Part shown: positions 10,411-25,000 of the stretch, piece by piece
Position numbering within the stretch: position 1 is the first letter of the stretch
Layout of the letters: the number at the start of each line of letters is the position of its first letter
Notes under the pieces: generated by a model
The model's database searches: none
The model's input: only the letters and a program-made list of their open reading frames with translations
What the model was told of the DNA's origin: nothing
Made by a program: the position numbers and the translations under genes
Assembly: GCA_963969345.1 (NCBI GenBank)
Contig: OZ017768.1
Coordinates: 11,014,193 to 11,078,192, forward strand
DNA length: 64,000 nucleotides
Origin: Turbatrix aceti
Taxonomy: Eukaryota; Nematoda; Chromadorea; Rhabditida; Panagrolaimidae
Direction of reading: 5' to 3'

Positions 10411-13400
10411 TTAATGCCTTAGGGTAACTTTTTTGGCGTCATCCTGGAGAATCTCGTGTGTCTTGATGCTTGTTCTGAGATCGCAGATCATGGTTATGCC
10501 GGTGCCAGACGACGCGAGCCAGTCTCCGTACTGGTCCCAATGTACCTCGTAGAACTGCGTGCCGGGCTGCGCCATGGAGTACACAATGGTTCCAGTCTCC
10601 AGTGACCAAACCAGAATCTGACCTTCGAAAGTCGTCGCCGCAATGTACCTGCCGTTGGGTGCAAAGGCGGTGCTGAAGATCGTTTCGGAATGGTTGTAGT
10701 TGAAGACGATGCTGTTTGTTATGAGACTGAAGACGCAAAGCTGCTTGTAGCCCGTCGTGGCAATCATTCGACCCCGCTGGGCCCAACGAACAGTGTAAAT
10801 CTCGCTTTCATGACCGCTGAAGATGGAGGCAGGGGCTTCCTTGTGAATGTCCCAGATGACAAGTTTTCCATCGTCACCGCCGGCTGCCAGAAGCTTGGTA
10901 TCCATCTGGTCGAAGCGGATGGAATTCACTTCACCACAATGTCTCTGAAATTTTTTGATGAGATTCCGTTATTTTTTGACATCTTTCTAGACGAGTTTAA
11001 ATTATAACGCTTTCATCGGCACATTTAACACCTCGAAGATCCTATTGAAAGTCCCTAGTCTAATTGAGCTCTTCGCACTGAACAAACCTTCATAGTCCTT
11101 AGCGGCTGATCCTGACCAACTTTGAGAACAATTATTTCGAGTTCCTTGGACGCGCAGGCAAAAATTTCATCGTTCAGCCAGGTAAAATCAATGACCTGTC
11201 GAACAAAGAAACACTGTAGCTGTTTTCCGGTGTATGTTTCCCAGATGATTATTTTCTGAAATAAATGGCATCATTTCCTCATGCGCTAAATTTAAAAATT
11301 TTAAAATGTTACCCTATCCACGCCAACGGAGAGTATCTTTTCCCCGGTGGGAGAAAATACTGCGCCAACAATGGTTCCTGTATGACCGGTCAGCGCATGC
11401 ACAAGACTTCCTGCAAAAATGCAATATTTAATTTCAGAGAGTTCATCAAAACCCACCATTCCGATTCCAAATAGTGGTCGTTCCAGTGCACGTCGCAGTC
11501 GCAAGCAGCGTGCCCTGAGGACTCCATTCAGTGGTCGTGATCTCGTCAGCCTTCCTCTTCACGCCGAGACCACCCAGATTAGCGGCCTTGTCGTCGATGC
11601 CATCCGACAGCTTTATGCACCTGGCGACGAGCTCGGCATCCGTCCAGTGGCAGATGGGCAGCTCGAGAGGCAGCTGATAGATCTTTGCCGAGCCATGCGA
11701 AAAGCCCATGCCGAGAAGCCGCTGGTTCTTGGGATTCCACGAGATGGAGTGTGAATCCGAGCAGTCTACCTTGAGAGCAAACGCATTGCTGCGAGCCGTC
11801 GTCGAGCTTTGCAACTCGAGGAGGTGCAGTTGCTTGGCTATGTCCGTTGACCTGCAACCGACACGCGTGCCTTTCTTGCGTTACACAGAGAGGAAAGCCG
11901 GGAGGTCCAACAATGAAGTCAAAGCAGTTTTTTTAAATTGGTGCAATATAAAAAATGGTGACGTCGTTCATAGCAGTTTTACACCAAAAAATGTCTTTTC
12001 GAAGGTCCCGTGGAAGTTCTCGTAAGTCCCGTTGAAGATAAATTGGTGGTACACATTTTGGCAGTTAGATATTTAACCGCCATCACCGTCGCAGACGATT
12101 GATTGTGCGTGCCCCGACAAAAAGTTGAACAACAAGTCACAACCACAAGCAAGCACGGACAACAATCCACAACTTGACTGACTTTAAATACAGTAAAGAA
12201 AAGTATGAATATCCCAGATGCCACATGATGTTTTTTTTCTGTTCATTTTTCAACAAAGCATTGTCACCATTCAATAAAAAAATAACACATTGTGATTTAC
12301 ACAAAAAATAGAGAGAGAAAGGCTGGAAACATGAAAACAGAATTAGAATGATACAAACATACAGGTAGATTGGGGCAGAGGAGAGAGAGATGAGTTACAA
12401 AGAGAAAAACTGTATTTTTGCCGTTTTTGATACCAGACAGAGTATGAGAGAATGTTGCAATGACAACTCGGTTAACATATACGGGGAAAATATTAGACAC
12501 AACAATAGAACAGAAAAAAACGTTATCGTCCAACAACAACAACCAACAAACAATTAATTAATGTTTTTTATTAATTGTCAGATGCGTCTGGGGATAAAAG
12601 GTTGAAGAGCTATTGTCCAAAGAGGGGAAAAAGTTTACACACGTTTGCATGATATGATTGATATTTTAGGATACCGCCGGGAATTTTTAGTGTCGCCGTA
12701 GTCGTCGTCGTCGTCGTCACCGCAGCTGCTGCTTGGGGTCTTGACTGGATTCTTGGCAGCCAAAAGAAAAAAATAAAACAGTGAAAACGCCACCCGAGTG
12801 CTACCAACGCCACCAACATCAAGAAAAAAAGTCCCGTTGAAGGCGTCGAAGGTCCCGTAGAAGAAATCACTGGTGTTTTTTCGAGTGCCACAACCACCAA
12901 TAGAAGAAAGAAATGTCGACTACACATATAGCAACAATGACGACGACAAACAACTTTCCACGTAATGACGACAATCAAAATTGGGAAGGCTTTTGTTGAA
13001 ATGCAAGAGGAGAATTTACAAACCCGGTTGATCCATTTGCGGTAGCCGTGGAAGCCGTGGCAGCAGGACCTGTGTTTGCCTGACTCCCGGCGACGCCGGC
13101 GATCCCTGCCCCTTGCAGACCGGCAGCTAACTGAGAATAGCTGATATTGCCGTTCTTGGCAAAGGTCGAAAAAAAGTTCTGGTAAACCATTTCCATCTGC
13201 GGGTTAGAGGGGGCATTTTTGTTGACGAGAGCGAGACTGGGTGACGTCGCTGCCGTTGTGTGGATGCCATTCATGAAGGACAGAAATTGGGGCGGAATTC
13301 CCGAAAAGTTGCCTACCATAGGACTGGCGGCCAGCGCAGCAGCAGCAGCGGCGCTGGGGGGCACTGCTCCTCCTCCGACCAGGGGGGTTCCAGCCGGGGG

Positions 13401-15658
13401 TGGAGCCACCGGGACCTGAGCTTGTTGATTCTGAGGCTTGTTGAATGCTATCGAAGGCCCACCAGTCGCCTGCTGTTTGCTACTGGCGTCCGGTTGGACG
13501 TGGTTCTTCGGCGTCGCTTGTCCTCCCCCTGCAGCCAGCGCCGCAGCCTGCATCTGCTGCTGCTGCGTTTGTTGCTGCTGCAATTGTTGCTGCCTGAAGG
13601 CCTGCATTCTCATCTGTTGTTGCTGCGGGGTAAGAGCCGACTGCTGGAGTTGCTGGGAGCTCGAAGCCATCTGAATCTGGGAGGGTGCCTGAGGAGGGGA
13701 CTGCTGCGTAGACGTAGAAGGCGCACAGGAGGCGGCACCGGCGGGTTGTTGGGGTGGTGGGGCTGGCTTCGTGGAAGCCGTGGCCACAGGTTCGGTGGTA
13801 GGAGTGGCAGACGTTGAGGGAGGCACGTTTATTACCTGTTTCCCCTAAAAAAAGAAACATATGATAAGTTTTTTTATACCATAGGGAGAAGATTACCCCA
13901 GTTTTTTTGTGAGATAAAAAGTTTTGAAAAAAAACATCCGCCATAAAACATTCGAAGTCAAAAAAGTATCAAATTTTTGAGTTATTAGTGAAATCGACAA
14001 CCAGTGAATATTTACGTATGATATGTACTCTCTACTACATTTAAAAAAATTTCAAGCAATTTTCCTAAAAAATGACCGTACGAAGAAAAAATAGTTTTTT
14101 ACTTCAAACAAGTATGTTTTTTTCACAATGTTAAAAGTTACAAAATCTCCTTTCAACCCTAACCCCAAAACCCACCGATGGTCTCTTGCTGGTGTAATGC
14201 GGAATCTCGGCGATGCCATTGATGGTGTGGCGATCGCTGTTGGGAATCTGCTGAATGGCCTTGTCCCTCCGGTCCAGTTCCTTCGACTCCTTCTCCCGGT
14301 CGTGCTCGGTCAATCTCAGCTTGTGGAGTTCAGCAGACGAAAGCAACTTCCGCGTCAACTTCTGCACCGTCGGCGAAAACTGCGTGATGCCATCCGTATC
14401 GACCATCTTTTTGATGTACTGAATGTTTCTGAGCGTCTTTTCATTCGCCAGTTGTTGGCCGGCTTTGACTTCGCCTTTGACAGTTGGCACGAGGAAGGCG
14501 GGATCCACCGAGGGATGGTACTTTTTGGGTGGTGGTCGAGCTAAATTTTAATTTAGTCTTTTTGAGAGATAAAAATGAAACTCACCGGCATCGAATAAAG
14601 AAAGCGAACCGGCTGTCTGCTCAAATTTTACTTCGGCAGAACCTTTGAGCATGGAAAAAATCTCGGCCTCGGCGAAGAAGATGCCCTTCTGAAGAATTCG
14701 TATCAACGCCCCCCTCGGCACCTGCATGCCATCGATTTGAGCGTGAAATACTTTTGACTCGTTTCCAAAGAGGTAGGCTGTGTGAGTAAATCCTGAAAAA
14801 AATTATTCAAACTTTTCAGTTAAAAGTGGCAAAAATTTCAATTTTTATAAATATTTAAAAAAATATAATATTTATAAAAACTTTAACAATAAAAATGAAA
14901 TCAAAAGCTTAAAAACTAAATTTTTCTATATTGAAAATTCACCCATTCTCCATAAAATAATCCTTCCAAAAACCCGAACATACCGCTTTCATGCAAATAT
15001 CTGTAGATGAGATAATTGATTTCATCGGCCGAAAAAGGAGTGCCACCCGAAGCTATTCTCTCGAGATCAGGTTTCCTCTTGACTCCCGGTCTTCTCCTGG
15101 ACTTGCCGTCTGTCTGGGGTCCAATCGAAGACAACGGCACCGTAGACGGTCCAGCGCCATTGCTTGCGTCAAAATCGTCGTCCATAGTATCATCGCCTCC
15201 GGGAGCCGTTGTAGACGTTTCCTGGTCATGCTCATCGTCGACTTCCATCGCCGAAGCCGACTGGCTTTCCCTCGACCCACCTCTGCCCTGGGGCGCAGAC
15301 GACGACGCTCCTGCACTCGCAGAAGTCGACGAAGAGGAGGCCGCGGCGTCGGACGAAGCCCCGGCCTGTTGCTGTTGTTCGAAGGCCATCTGGGCTGCTT
15401 TAGGGGCAATTGCGATAGATGACGACGCTCCGATGCTATGCCTGCCACCTGACTTCTTCGAATGATGACCTGTCCGGTGGTGGTGGTGATCTCGGGACGA
15501 GGTTGGTGTTGGATTCGTCACAGAACCACCGGTGGTCGCGTTGTTGTTGCTGGATGTGGTCGTCGTAGTCGCAGGCGTCGGTGTTCCCCTTCCTGCATCC
15601 GTCACAGCACCCGATGGACCAGGTTGTGTCGTCGTCTGTTGTGAGGTATCCGTCGTGG
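10411..15658 (-). CDS. TBL1: TBL1/ebi-like WD40 protein with LisH domain (N-terminal exon not found)
   Basis: Probable F-box-like/WD40 subunit of the NCoR/SMRT-HDAC3 corepressor complex, acting in the nucleus. Exons 15658-14984, 14792-14586, 14540-14176, 13844-13024, 11851-11457, 11410-11313, 11255-11088 and 10944-10411 join in frame to roughly 1090 residues. Order of parts: a low-complexity Thr/Ser/Asp extension of about 200 residues; a LisH motif (SADEINYLIYRYLHESG) continuing into GFTHTAYLFG and an AEAEIF segment; a Lys/Arg-rich linker; a Gln/Ala/Pro-rich exon of 274 codons; then WD40 repeats. Repeat matches include LTGHTGTIVGAVFSPTGEKILSVGVDR, VGQDQPLRTMKRHCGEVNSIRFD and FAPNGRYIAATTFEGQILVW. 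Human TBL1 proteins are about 515-575 residues, so this one is nearly double. An upstream stop at 15658-15670 forces an acceptor at 15659, so at least one 5' coding exon is missing. The WD40 part is quite divergent. Confidence 0.85.
11852..13023 (-). other. Large intron of the TBL1-like gene
   Basis: A 1.17-kb intron between the Gln-rich exon and the first WD40 exon, phase 2 to phase 2. No nested gene is convincing. Two short motifs (AAGTCCCGTTGAAG and CGAAGGTCCCGTRGAAG) each occur twice, near 12000-12037 and 12829-12863, in swapped order. Confidence 0.55.
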
Positions 15659-18600
15659 CTGATCAATTCGATAATTTCGAGTTTAGATCCAAGGTCAATA
15701 AAATAGAATTATCCGTATTGAATATCGTTACTTTTCTTCAAATTCAATCCAAGGTAGTCAAAAGTCAAAATAATGCAAAATATAATAAATATTTTCGTCT
15801 CAAGACTAGGCAATCAAAAATTTCACTCTGCCAGAATCCACCGGTTAGTCAGACGAGATCAGACGCGTATGCGTGTACGTGTTTGAACAAGATTGCAATA
15901 GCGTCGAAGGTGTGATAGCCCCTTCTGCGTGTAAATGATGTTGCTTGCGCCAGTGATGATGATGATGGTGTTGATGAGGTTGGTGTAACAGATGGCTTCC
16001 CGTCTGCTCCGTTGTGTTGAATGAGGGGCAAACTTATGGATTTTCCAACAAACGGAGTGATGGAGCAATAAACTGAAATTACAAAACTACCATCAAAAAT
16101 GATAAATCACAAGCTCGAAAGCAGAATCATGACCGACTGTGAAAAATAACCACGCAAAAACAAAAAAAATAATACGCGACAAAAATTTGGGAATGTGTAT
16201 AAAAATGAAACAAATGGAAAAAATAAAGCAAAAAAATACTGATTTTGCGGTGGTTTCGTAATGTCAAATAATTAAAAAAAATCTAATAATTAGAAAGGAG
16301 TATTTCCGGACAACTTTTTTTTTAAATCATCACACGATAAAAACATTCTTGGCATCAATTCAATAATTCAAAATTTAAAAAATCAAACACTAAAAAATTC
16401 ATACATTTTTGCAGGATGCAATTCTATCTGTTTTTAATTGAAAATCTACGTAAAGTTGTCATTTACTTTTTTAAGGTATACGGATATCCTGCACCCCAAC
16501 GAACAAAATATTATTGAATATAAAATCGGTTCTCGCTGTCATTATTTTCAGAACCATTAACAACAGGATTATAATTAAATCAAAGTTATTGCAAAAAAAT
16601 AAAAGAACGTTTTTTTGTCGCAAAATCGGACAAAAGAAACAGAAGCAGAAACGACGGACGCAAGTTGCCCCGGAATTAGCCATAGGTCACCCGACCGACC
16701 CGTTTTTGACACAATACATGGCCATCAAAAACATTGTTATAAGGAAGCACGCACTCAACAATGGAAAGGACAGTTTTTATGCAAAAATGTATACTTGTGG
16801 TTTGCCGAAATGCACATTGGCAAAGCTTGAAGGTAAAAAATTGTTCACACAATTTTAGATGATTCTTTTGTTTTTTTCGTTTCAGTTTCACTTTCAAAAA
16901 AATCAACAACTGCAAAAAACAATCAATAAAACGTTGAGCCACCAAAAACTCTCAGAAATAACGAATTTCCATCGGAACACGTAACAAGACTTTCAAACAA
17001 ACTAGACAGCAGTTTGAAACCCCCTAGAACTGCAGCATCGTTCTCGGTGGGGAGCGGGTAATCAATAATCGCACATGAATACGAGAAAAAAAGAATAAAT
17101 TGAACGTAAACAAGAGAACCTCCCCCCCTCCCCTGGCTCACGGGAATAGGAAAAAAAGTTCGTGAGTGTTCACTTATTTTTGCGTCGTTTTGATTATGCA
17201 TTTTTGTTGTTCGTCTGTCGCTCTCTCTCATAGAAACACACGTGTGTTGTTGACGTCGTCGTTGGCGTGCTCCAAAGAGCGATGGAAGGGCAACAAGGAC
17301 GGACGAACAATTGTTTTTTAGGCCAGAGTTTATTTTTTTTGGATTTGATGATGTCAGAGTTGGGGATATTGATTTTTGATGATTTGTAAAAAAATATTAC
17401 AACCACAACAGTGAATTGGAATTGTAAATGTTGGTAGAAATATGTGATAGACATCAGTTTACGCTATCTGTCCATTCATTTCTCGTTGATAGCAAAACTA
17501 ATTTGTGTCCAAGACGGACAACTGACGTAAACATTTTAGACGGCAAAAAAAGGTGAAAGTGACCCAGATAGGTAAAAATTGGTTGAATATAGACCGTAAA
17601 TGACGGTGAAAACAGTAGAATAATTCATTTCGCTATTGCTTCAACAATCATCAGTTTTTACCCTAGGGTGATATTTTTGTTTTTATATTAAAAAAAGGGG
17701 AGTAAATAAAGAGGCATGGTGCAGTTTGACTTAAACCCATTCAAGATTGCTCTAGCAACCCAATCAACGATCAATCATCTCCCATTAGGGTCAGCGAACA
17801 ATCATTAACACCAAAAAATTTTTTGTTAAAAAATATTGGCTAAAAATTCCTCTTCCGTTTTTTTGAAACCCGAATGTATAAATGTATAGTAATTGTTTGA
17901 TCACAAAAAATATGGTCCTAACTCTTTTATCCCAAAATTCCCCAAATTCACGCCAGAAAAATTGAATTTTTAAAAAAAATAGGGGGTGGGTTAGGCCTTC
18001 ACAAACTGCAGTCTTCTATCCCCCGGTCTTCTCTCTATTTCTCTCGGCTGGCTGCGCATTACTTGCAGTTCGATTCCTTGCAGTCGTCGTAGTTGCGCAG
18101 GAAGGAGCACAGAGCAGATGGATGAATGCATTGTGCTTTGGATGGTTTGCTCGACAGGGTTGACTGGCAATCAATAATGTGAACCAAACCTCCACGTCAA
18201 ACATTTTTTGGATTTTAAATTTGAGAAACCCTTAAATTCAATACCAATAAATATAAGCGTGCAGTTCAAAAAATAGCTAATGCCACAACGACACTTCAAT
18301 CAGTGACAACAAGAAAATCGTACTCAATAGTATGAACAAATAAAGCTGAATAAAGTACACACACGCGAGCACAAACATTCTGAATGCTCTCACGCCATCG
18401 AGAAGTATATACCTGCAAATTCATGTCGATCATGAATAAAATTAGAAGAAAGATGAAAAATAATTTTTTTAATTACAATTGGTGTGCCAAACACAACAGT
18501 AAAACTGTTCAAATTCCTGAAATGAAGAGTTAGAACAACTTATTTTGAATCAATTCGTGGTGATTCCATCTTTCAGAAAAAATAACAAAAACCATCTCTT

Positions 18601-18660
18601 GTACACCAGACGAACCCAGCAACCAACCACCGAGCCTACCGACGGAGCAGTCGATCACCC
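15659..18660. other. Gene-poor region upstream of TBL1, part 1
   Basis: Probably holds the TBL1 promoter and missing 5' exon(s). Base composition is AT-rich with many A and T homopolymers. Open frames here are short, lack family signatures and do not join by splicing. No tRNA or repeat element is recognised. Confidence 0.4.
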
Positions 18661-21600
18661 CCCCCCCCCTCCGGCTGGCTGCTAGGGCGCCGATGACGCC
18701 AGGCAGACGACACGAATAGATTTATATATTTTTTGTTGGCAGCGTTTTTTTTCAGATTCAAAAAAAATTACAACAAGGGAAAAAAGACGCTGGAGAGAGA
18801 GAAGAGACACAGAGAGGTGAATTGACCGATGATTGATTTGTTGGTTGAGTCGGAGCACCCCCCTCCATCGCGGTGTTGTCTGTTTCTTTATTTCTCCTTT
18901 CTCTTACTCCACCCGTCATTCAGACTCAGTTGCTCCGCGGACGCGCTTTTTGTCCCCCACCCGTCGCCATCACCGTCGAACGACAAAAACAGAAGATTGT
19001 TCGTGTCTGGGTGCGTTTTTAGATCGGGTTATTTGTTGCCTCGGGTGGGAATTGGACAGACCGGAGAACATTACTTGGCCAGTTAATTTTTTGTACCCTC
19101 CGGAAATTCAAAGCTGCAACGTTCTACGATTGGCCCCAGTTATAAAAGACCCAAACACATTTTCAAAGGTCACCAGAAAAGACAATAGTACATCGTAAAA
19201 AATGAATTGCAATGATGGGCTGGCAGGGTCTTCGGAATGGAAAGAAACAGGCAGTTTGCATTGGACGGAAAGGAAAAAAGACAGTTGAATAGTTTGTCCA
19301 CGTCAAGAACTCAAAATTAGACGTTTGTATAAAAAAAAAGAAAAATGCTCCAGTTTTTTTGACAGTATTTTGAAAATATAAAAACAAGTACAGTTAAAAA
19401 AAACAAAATGAAAGAATTAACAAAATTCTGCGTTCCAAACAAATTCAAATACCACCTTTCCTTTAGGTAAATGTTAATCTCACTTATTCTATTGCCTTCC
19501 AAACACGGTAAGAAAACAATTACCCTGCTAGCCAAGTCGATTAACGGCATGGCGCCCCCCTGACACGAGGCGCGCTCAACTTCACGCCACGCTACAACAC
19601 AACTAGACACGGCATCATGATCGTCAGCTATGACTACATTTTAAAATAGATTCTTTTAACCCATCGAAATGCCATTCCAAGACAAAAGAACCAGGCTACA
19701 AATGTTGTGCATTTTGTGTCTTCATTTGAAGTCAATATTTTTAATTTATAGAGATAAATAGTAATTCTGCGTGCACACAATCCACGAGAATTTATCTTGC
19801 ACAATTTTTCTTCCCTTTCCCTCTTTGCTTGCTTGCTTTGCCAAGCAGAGTGTCGTCGACTCGTCGTTGGACAGAAAGACGACCGCTGTTATTGCCGTCT
19901 GACTGCGGCCATATCATTAAGCGCCTTTATCACAACCACACATAAATGCAACAAGCTTGGATTCTATGTAAGTGCGAAACCTTTATAAGTGGTCTATAAA
20001 AGCGTTGCATTGTTGGAAACAGTTAAGCTGTTAAAAAAATGAGCCTGAAAAAAAGTTGAACTAACACAAAGACTGTGATTGTTTGTAAGAATGAGTATAT
20101 TCTGGCTAACTTAGAGAAAATTCATAATATTTATGCACACACAACGTACAGTTTCTATTAAAAAAACATCCTTGAGACCAACGAAAAATCTAAAAAGAAA
20201 TAAAAAAATGAGCCCAAATGGAGTGTTTTCTATTGAAAATAATCCAATTAAATGCAATCGAACAAAAAAAGCCACAGCATAGAAAAGTGCCTGGTGTCTG
20301 TAAACAAATATAAAACATTATAATACAGTGCACTCAGTGTTGCGTGTTCAATCTATAATTTTTTAACTCGATTTTTGTTTTGCCTGCAATCTGACGTTTT
20401 CTTTCAGCATAAGTCGACATGTCACGCTCGGAAAAAACAAGTAACACAACGCATAGCATTTCGAAATTGTAGTGCTATTTTACGCGACGTGACATAAGCG
20501 TGATTCTAGGGGAAATATAAAAAAACAAGAGCGCAATTCATCAAAGTCGTTTTCTGCACCTTTTAAAAAAAATCGTTCAAACAAATTTTAAGAAAACAGA
20601 AAATAATTTATCCGGGGGCCAAATTCGAAAACATGTACTCGATCTGGCCCAGTTAAATTGTGTCTTGTTGTTTGTTACACGTTGCTCTATTTCGTTAAAA
20701 AAAGTCATTAAAATTTTGAGTTTAAAAAAATTTGCACTAAAATTTGTGCCTACAGTTTAAAATAGTATTCTATACTGTAACTATTCTAAAGTTTCATTGA
20801 CCCTTTCTAAAAATTTCCCCCTAACAAATTCAAATTCCCCACAAATTAAAAAAATCATAAAAACTGTAAAAAATAAAAATTATGTGCCTCATCAAAGAGT
20901 TTTCAGGCGAGCTAGTCAGTCAACGCCGCAGTATGTACATCTATGCCTCTACGTGATGTGATAAGGTCACGAGATTATGATGGAGCACGATGGTTGCAGA
21001 AACCGTAAAACACTGCTGGTTGTGGTTGTGGCGACGACAACGACAGATGGTGATGGTAATGCGCAGAAGGGACACGTGTTCCACCTAGTTTTAAAATATC
21101 GCTGTCAATTTTATGGGGAGTTTGAAAAAAAAAACTGAATCCCTCTATAAATTCATTTACAAAATTAATTCTTGAATACACTACTAGAAAAACCTGTTTA
21201 AAAAATTTACAAAAAGCCAAGGAAATCGATTGTATTTATTCATTAGCAATAATCGATCCCAATATCTAATACCCATTTATTCAAATCCGCATAGACAATG
21301 ATCCAGTTCCCAGCTCCTACAAACCAACCAAAAGTTTGTAAAGACGGAGCAATAATGCAACAACCGCAACACTCCCTGGAGAGAAAAAAAAGTGGCTCTG
21401 ACATGAGTGACAAAATTGATCGGGTAACAGAAGTTGACATTGGCATTTGTCACCCTCCCCCCTCTGCAGGCAATTTACAAAAAAAAGTTAAACAATAATT
21501 TGTGTTACTTTTAACTAAATTTATAAAGAAAACGACTCTCCATTTTCTAAAAACACCAAAAGCCATATATAATTCGCGTTACCTTGCAAAAAAAATTAAA

Positions 21601-22060
21601 TGAACAGAAAAACATGAAAAAAAGTTCTCTGAAAGGTGTAAGATTGAATGACACAGGTAATATGTGTGTCATTGGCTCCTTGCCTAGAAACAAGACGCCA
21701 GTGTTTGTATGTCGACCAAAAAAAACTGAGTTAAAAAATGATAGAGAAGTAAGCTGTAAAAACCAGTGAAAATGAATCACATGTCTAAAAAAATTGATAT
21801 TTTTTACCCGCAAGTGTTGCAAAAAAATATTTCATACACCCCAGCAAAAAAGAGAACTTTAAAAAATGTTCGAATCGTACACACGAAAAAGGGAGAGTAA
21901 GTGTGTGTGTGTGTGAATTCCATGGCCTTGAGCCAAAAACAATTTTTTTTCTCTTCGTGGCGTTAGAAATACGTGAGAGTATTAATCATAAAATATATCA
22001 CTCCGATCATTTTTTTTATATTTGTACCCCTCAAAAATTACCTAATGTAGTCGTTCAGTT
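18661..22060. other. Gene-poor region, part 2
   Basis: Starts with an 11-C run (about 18660-18670) and a GA-rich tract near 18793-18815. The rest is AT-rich with no supported coding region. A short (GT)n tract lies at about 21899-21914. Confidence 0.4.
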
Positions 22061-25000
22061 ATTATCAAAAACGACAACCCCTCAAAAAGTCCCTTCTCTT
22101 TGGGCCCAGATCTCCTCTCTTCTCTGCGTTGTCCGGGGGCTGGGGCGGAGAGAAGGAGGAAAAACATAGTCGTCGTACGACGTCGTCGTGGTCGTAGTCA
22201 TCAGAAAGATAGAACACGTCGGAGCGACGACGGCGGGAGCCCAGGGACACAGACAACTGTTCTGGTGTACGGATGACAGACGCACAACTAACCCCACACT
22301 CCTGAAAGCGCTCCGGCCTGGCAGATGGTCGTCTCATATTCAATCTGGCCCTTGGACGACACGTCGGATGGCTAATTCATCCGGCATAGGCAATAAATCC
22401 TGAAGGAGGTAAACCTGGGTCAGCCCAAGGCACCGCGCAGAAGGCCTTTCTATTTTTTTACGACAACCAAGAAAAAAACGTGCAGTGGTCCAAAATGCAG
22501 TAAAAAGGACACACAGACGTACAATACGAACCATCAGTGAAATAGTGTAAAAAAAGTTGTTTACTGTGCGTCTGTCATGGTTTTTTCCCCTCGGGGATAA
22601 TATTTTGCAGCGTTTAGTGCGGTGGGTCTGCACAAACTCCGCCCTGTTTTGTTCTCTTGCCATTTTTCGCACCGGCGTGCAACAAAGTTGAAAGCACTCT
22701 TACCAGATAGACGCATACATTTTTCCGAGGCCGTGCATGTGTGTTTTGCATTTTCACGAGTTCCAAAATGAACAAACGACGACGACTAGGTTTTTTTTTA
22801 TTTTTCAAAAGGTGATAATGATTTGTTGTTTCACATCAGCTTTGGCGATTTCTAATGCTTTTTTGATTCATTACTAATTGATCATCAAAATACTTTTAAA
22901 CCAAATTGTGCGTTTTTTAATCTAATTTACTGCTAATTCTCAGAAAAAAAAGAATTACGGTTGTTTTGTTGCTTTATTTTTCTTTACAGAGCACATTATA
23001 GTGTGTTTCTCACTTTTTCGACTAACGAACTGTCGTCGTCAAAAACGAGATTAGTTGCAGTCATTTGCATTATAAAAGGGGTCTACTGACATAAGTGACA
23101 AGGCAATCGGTTGCCAAGCGACCTTTATTGATTTTTGAAATGGATATTTGGTAAAAGAGGATTTTTTATTCCAAAATCGATTTTGTTAACTTTATTTTAC
23201 ACAAATTCAATCCTTTTAAACCAAATTGATGCTTAAAAAACTAAATATTCAATATGTCGCAGCCTGGTTAATAAAAAATGATAAAGAAATTAATTTTTGA
23301 CGATAAGATTTTTTTTAAAATTAATATGATCTATACGGCAGAACAGTTTTTTTATATTTATAAAAAAAATTGTATGTGGGTCCTAAAACCCTTCTTCCTC
23401 TACGAGTACAACACAACTGTCAACCCTATAAAATCCTGTCTTAAGCATACTTTTAGTTCTATTTAGTAACGAGCTTCGCTTTTATCCCTCTTCGATTTTT
23501 GTGTGAGTTGACAACAAGTTTAAAAATAGTTTAAAGTACATAAAACGACGTCGCGTTTTCAAATGGAGGAAAAACTAAGAAACTAAGAGAAAGACACTTG
23601 TTTTTCGGGTTCCCCTCTCATACCTAATGCGAATCCCATTCACGTTTGCATTTGGTCAGTGGTCAACGGAGATGCATTTCACGATCCAAAGCGATCGGAT
23701 TGAGCAGGTCGGTGGGCTTTGCGCTGCTTGGAGTACGTACTACACACATCCCCACTTTTTGATCGAGAGGAAAGAGAGAAAGAGTCATCGAACAACACAA
23801 AATGAAGAGGGGGGCGAAAGGACGTGATCGGAAAAGAAGCAAGAATGAAACAATTCAAGATCATGTTTACTTAAAAAATTTATGACACAAACAACATCCT
23901 TCAGTGTGCCCCGCATGGGGTTAACCTAATATGGCGAGAAATAACGAGTGTTAGAAACGATTTTTACGTAAAGTAATGCCGAACAGTTTTTAAACAAATT
24001 TTTAGAAATTTTTGATTTCAATTTAATCACAAAATTGTAGTAACATGTTCAGTTATTTTAAACACCGCCCAAGATTTCAACAAGTTAGGTTCCATGTGAA
24101 TACTAAATGCAGTGATATTTATAAGGCGAGCAGATTTAAAAAAAACAGTTATATGTATATTATTACAAATGTAGACCCGGACTATGAACATTCAGCCATA
24201 GAACCCAGTTCAATTTGGTGAAATTTTTTCAATAATGGTAAACGGTCATAGTATGTATATTAAAATACGTATCACACAACAGAAGAATACGCTTTATAAT
24301 AGTATAAGAATGAAATCATGCGTATACGACAAAAATGTACTCTGTATCGAGTATGCTATCAAGCTCTATTCATATTTTGGAGTTATATCACCACCAGCAC
24401 ATGCGTATTACATCCTGTAATACTTTTGAGCTCAAAAAGCCCCCTGATTGCCATCCCTTTTCCCACACCGATGCAATCTATTTTTGTTCATAAATAATTT
24501 ATCTCGTTCATCTACAACAAGATGAAAAGACAGATGGGCAGTGAATTATTATCCTAGACACATCAATATCACCGTATCCGCATTACAAAGAACAATTGTA
24601 TGACTTTGCCGAATCCATAGAAATATGTTTTTTTGTTCGCGGAGATAAATACTGCAGCAGATTTTTTTGTCTATGCACTAATTGGTACCATGGAACGAGC
24701 TGGTAAGTAAGTACCACATCGGTTGGTGTGTTTGTTACAAATGACGGAATAGAGACTGGCAGATGAATGTGAACAACGATGCCATTACAACACAAACTCG
24801 ACCACAGTTGTCATTCATCATAGACGTAACCCAGACAGATTATAAATATTGTACTGTATAAATAGCTTTCATCACATATGCAGTTATAAAAAAATCTGCT
24901 TCAGACATGGTTGCGATAACAGTGAACACCGTATCTCAGATAAGGAACTTTGGAAGTTTCGACCCCAAAAATGCTCTTATGTATACTTATACAAGAAATA

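Noticed and set aside
13260..13817. Long plus-strand frames opposite the Gln-rich TBL1 exon
   Set aside because: Antisense shadow of CAG/CTG-rich coding sequence; the minus strand joins in frame to LisH and WD40 exons.
16514..16858. 114-codon Lys-rich frame
   Set aside because: Composition follows the local A-rich DNA; no family signature or splice context.
22082..22343. Arg/Ser-rich frames around 22.1-22.3 kb
   Set aside because: Several frames on both strands are open because of GTC/GAC repeats; no conserved motif.
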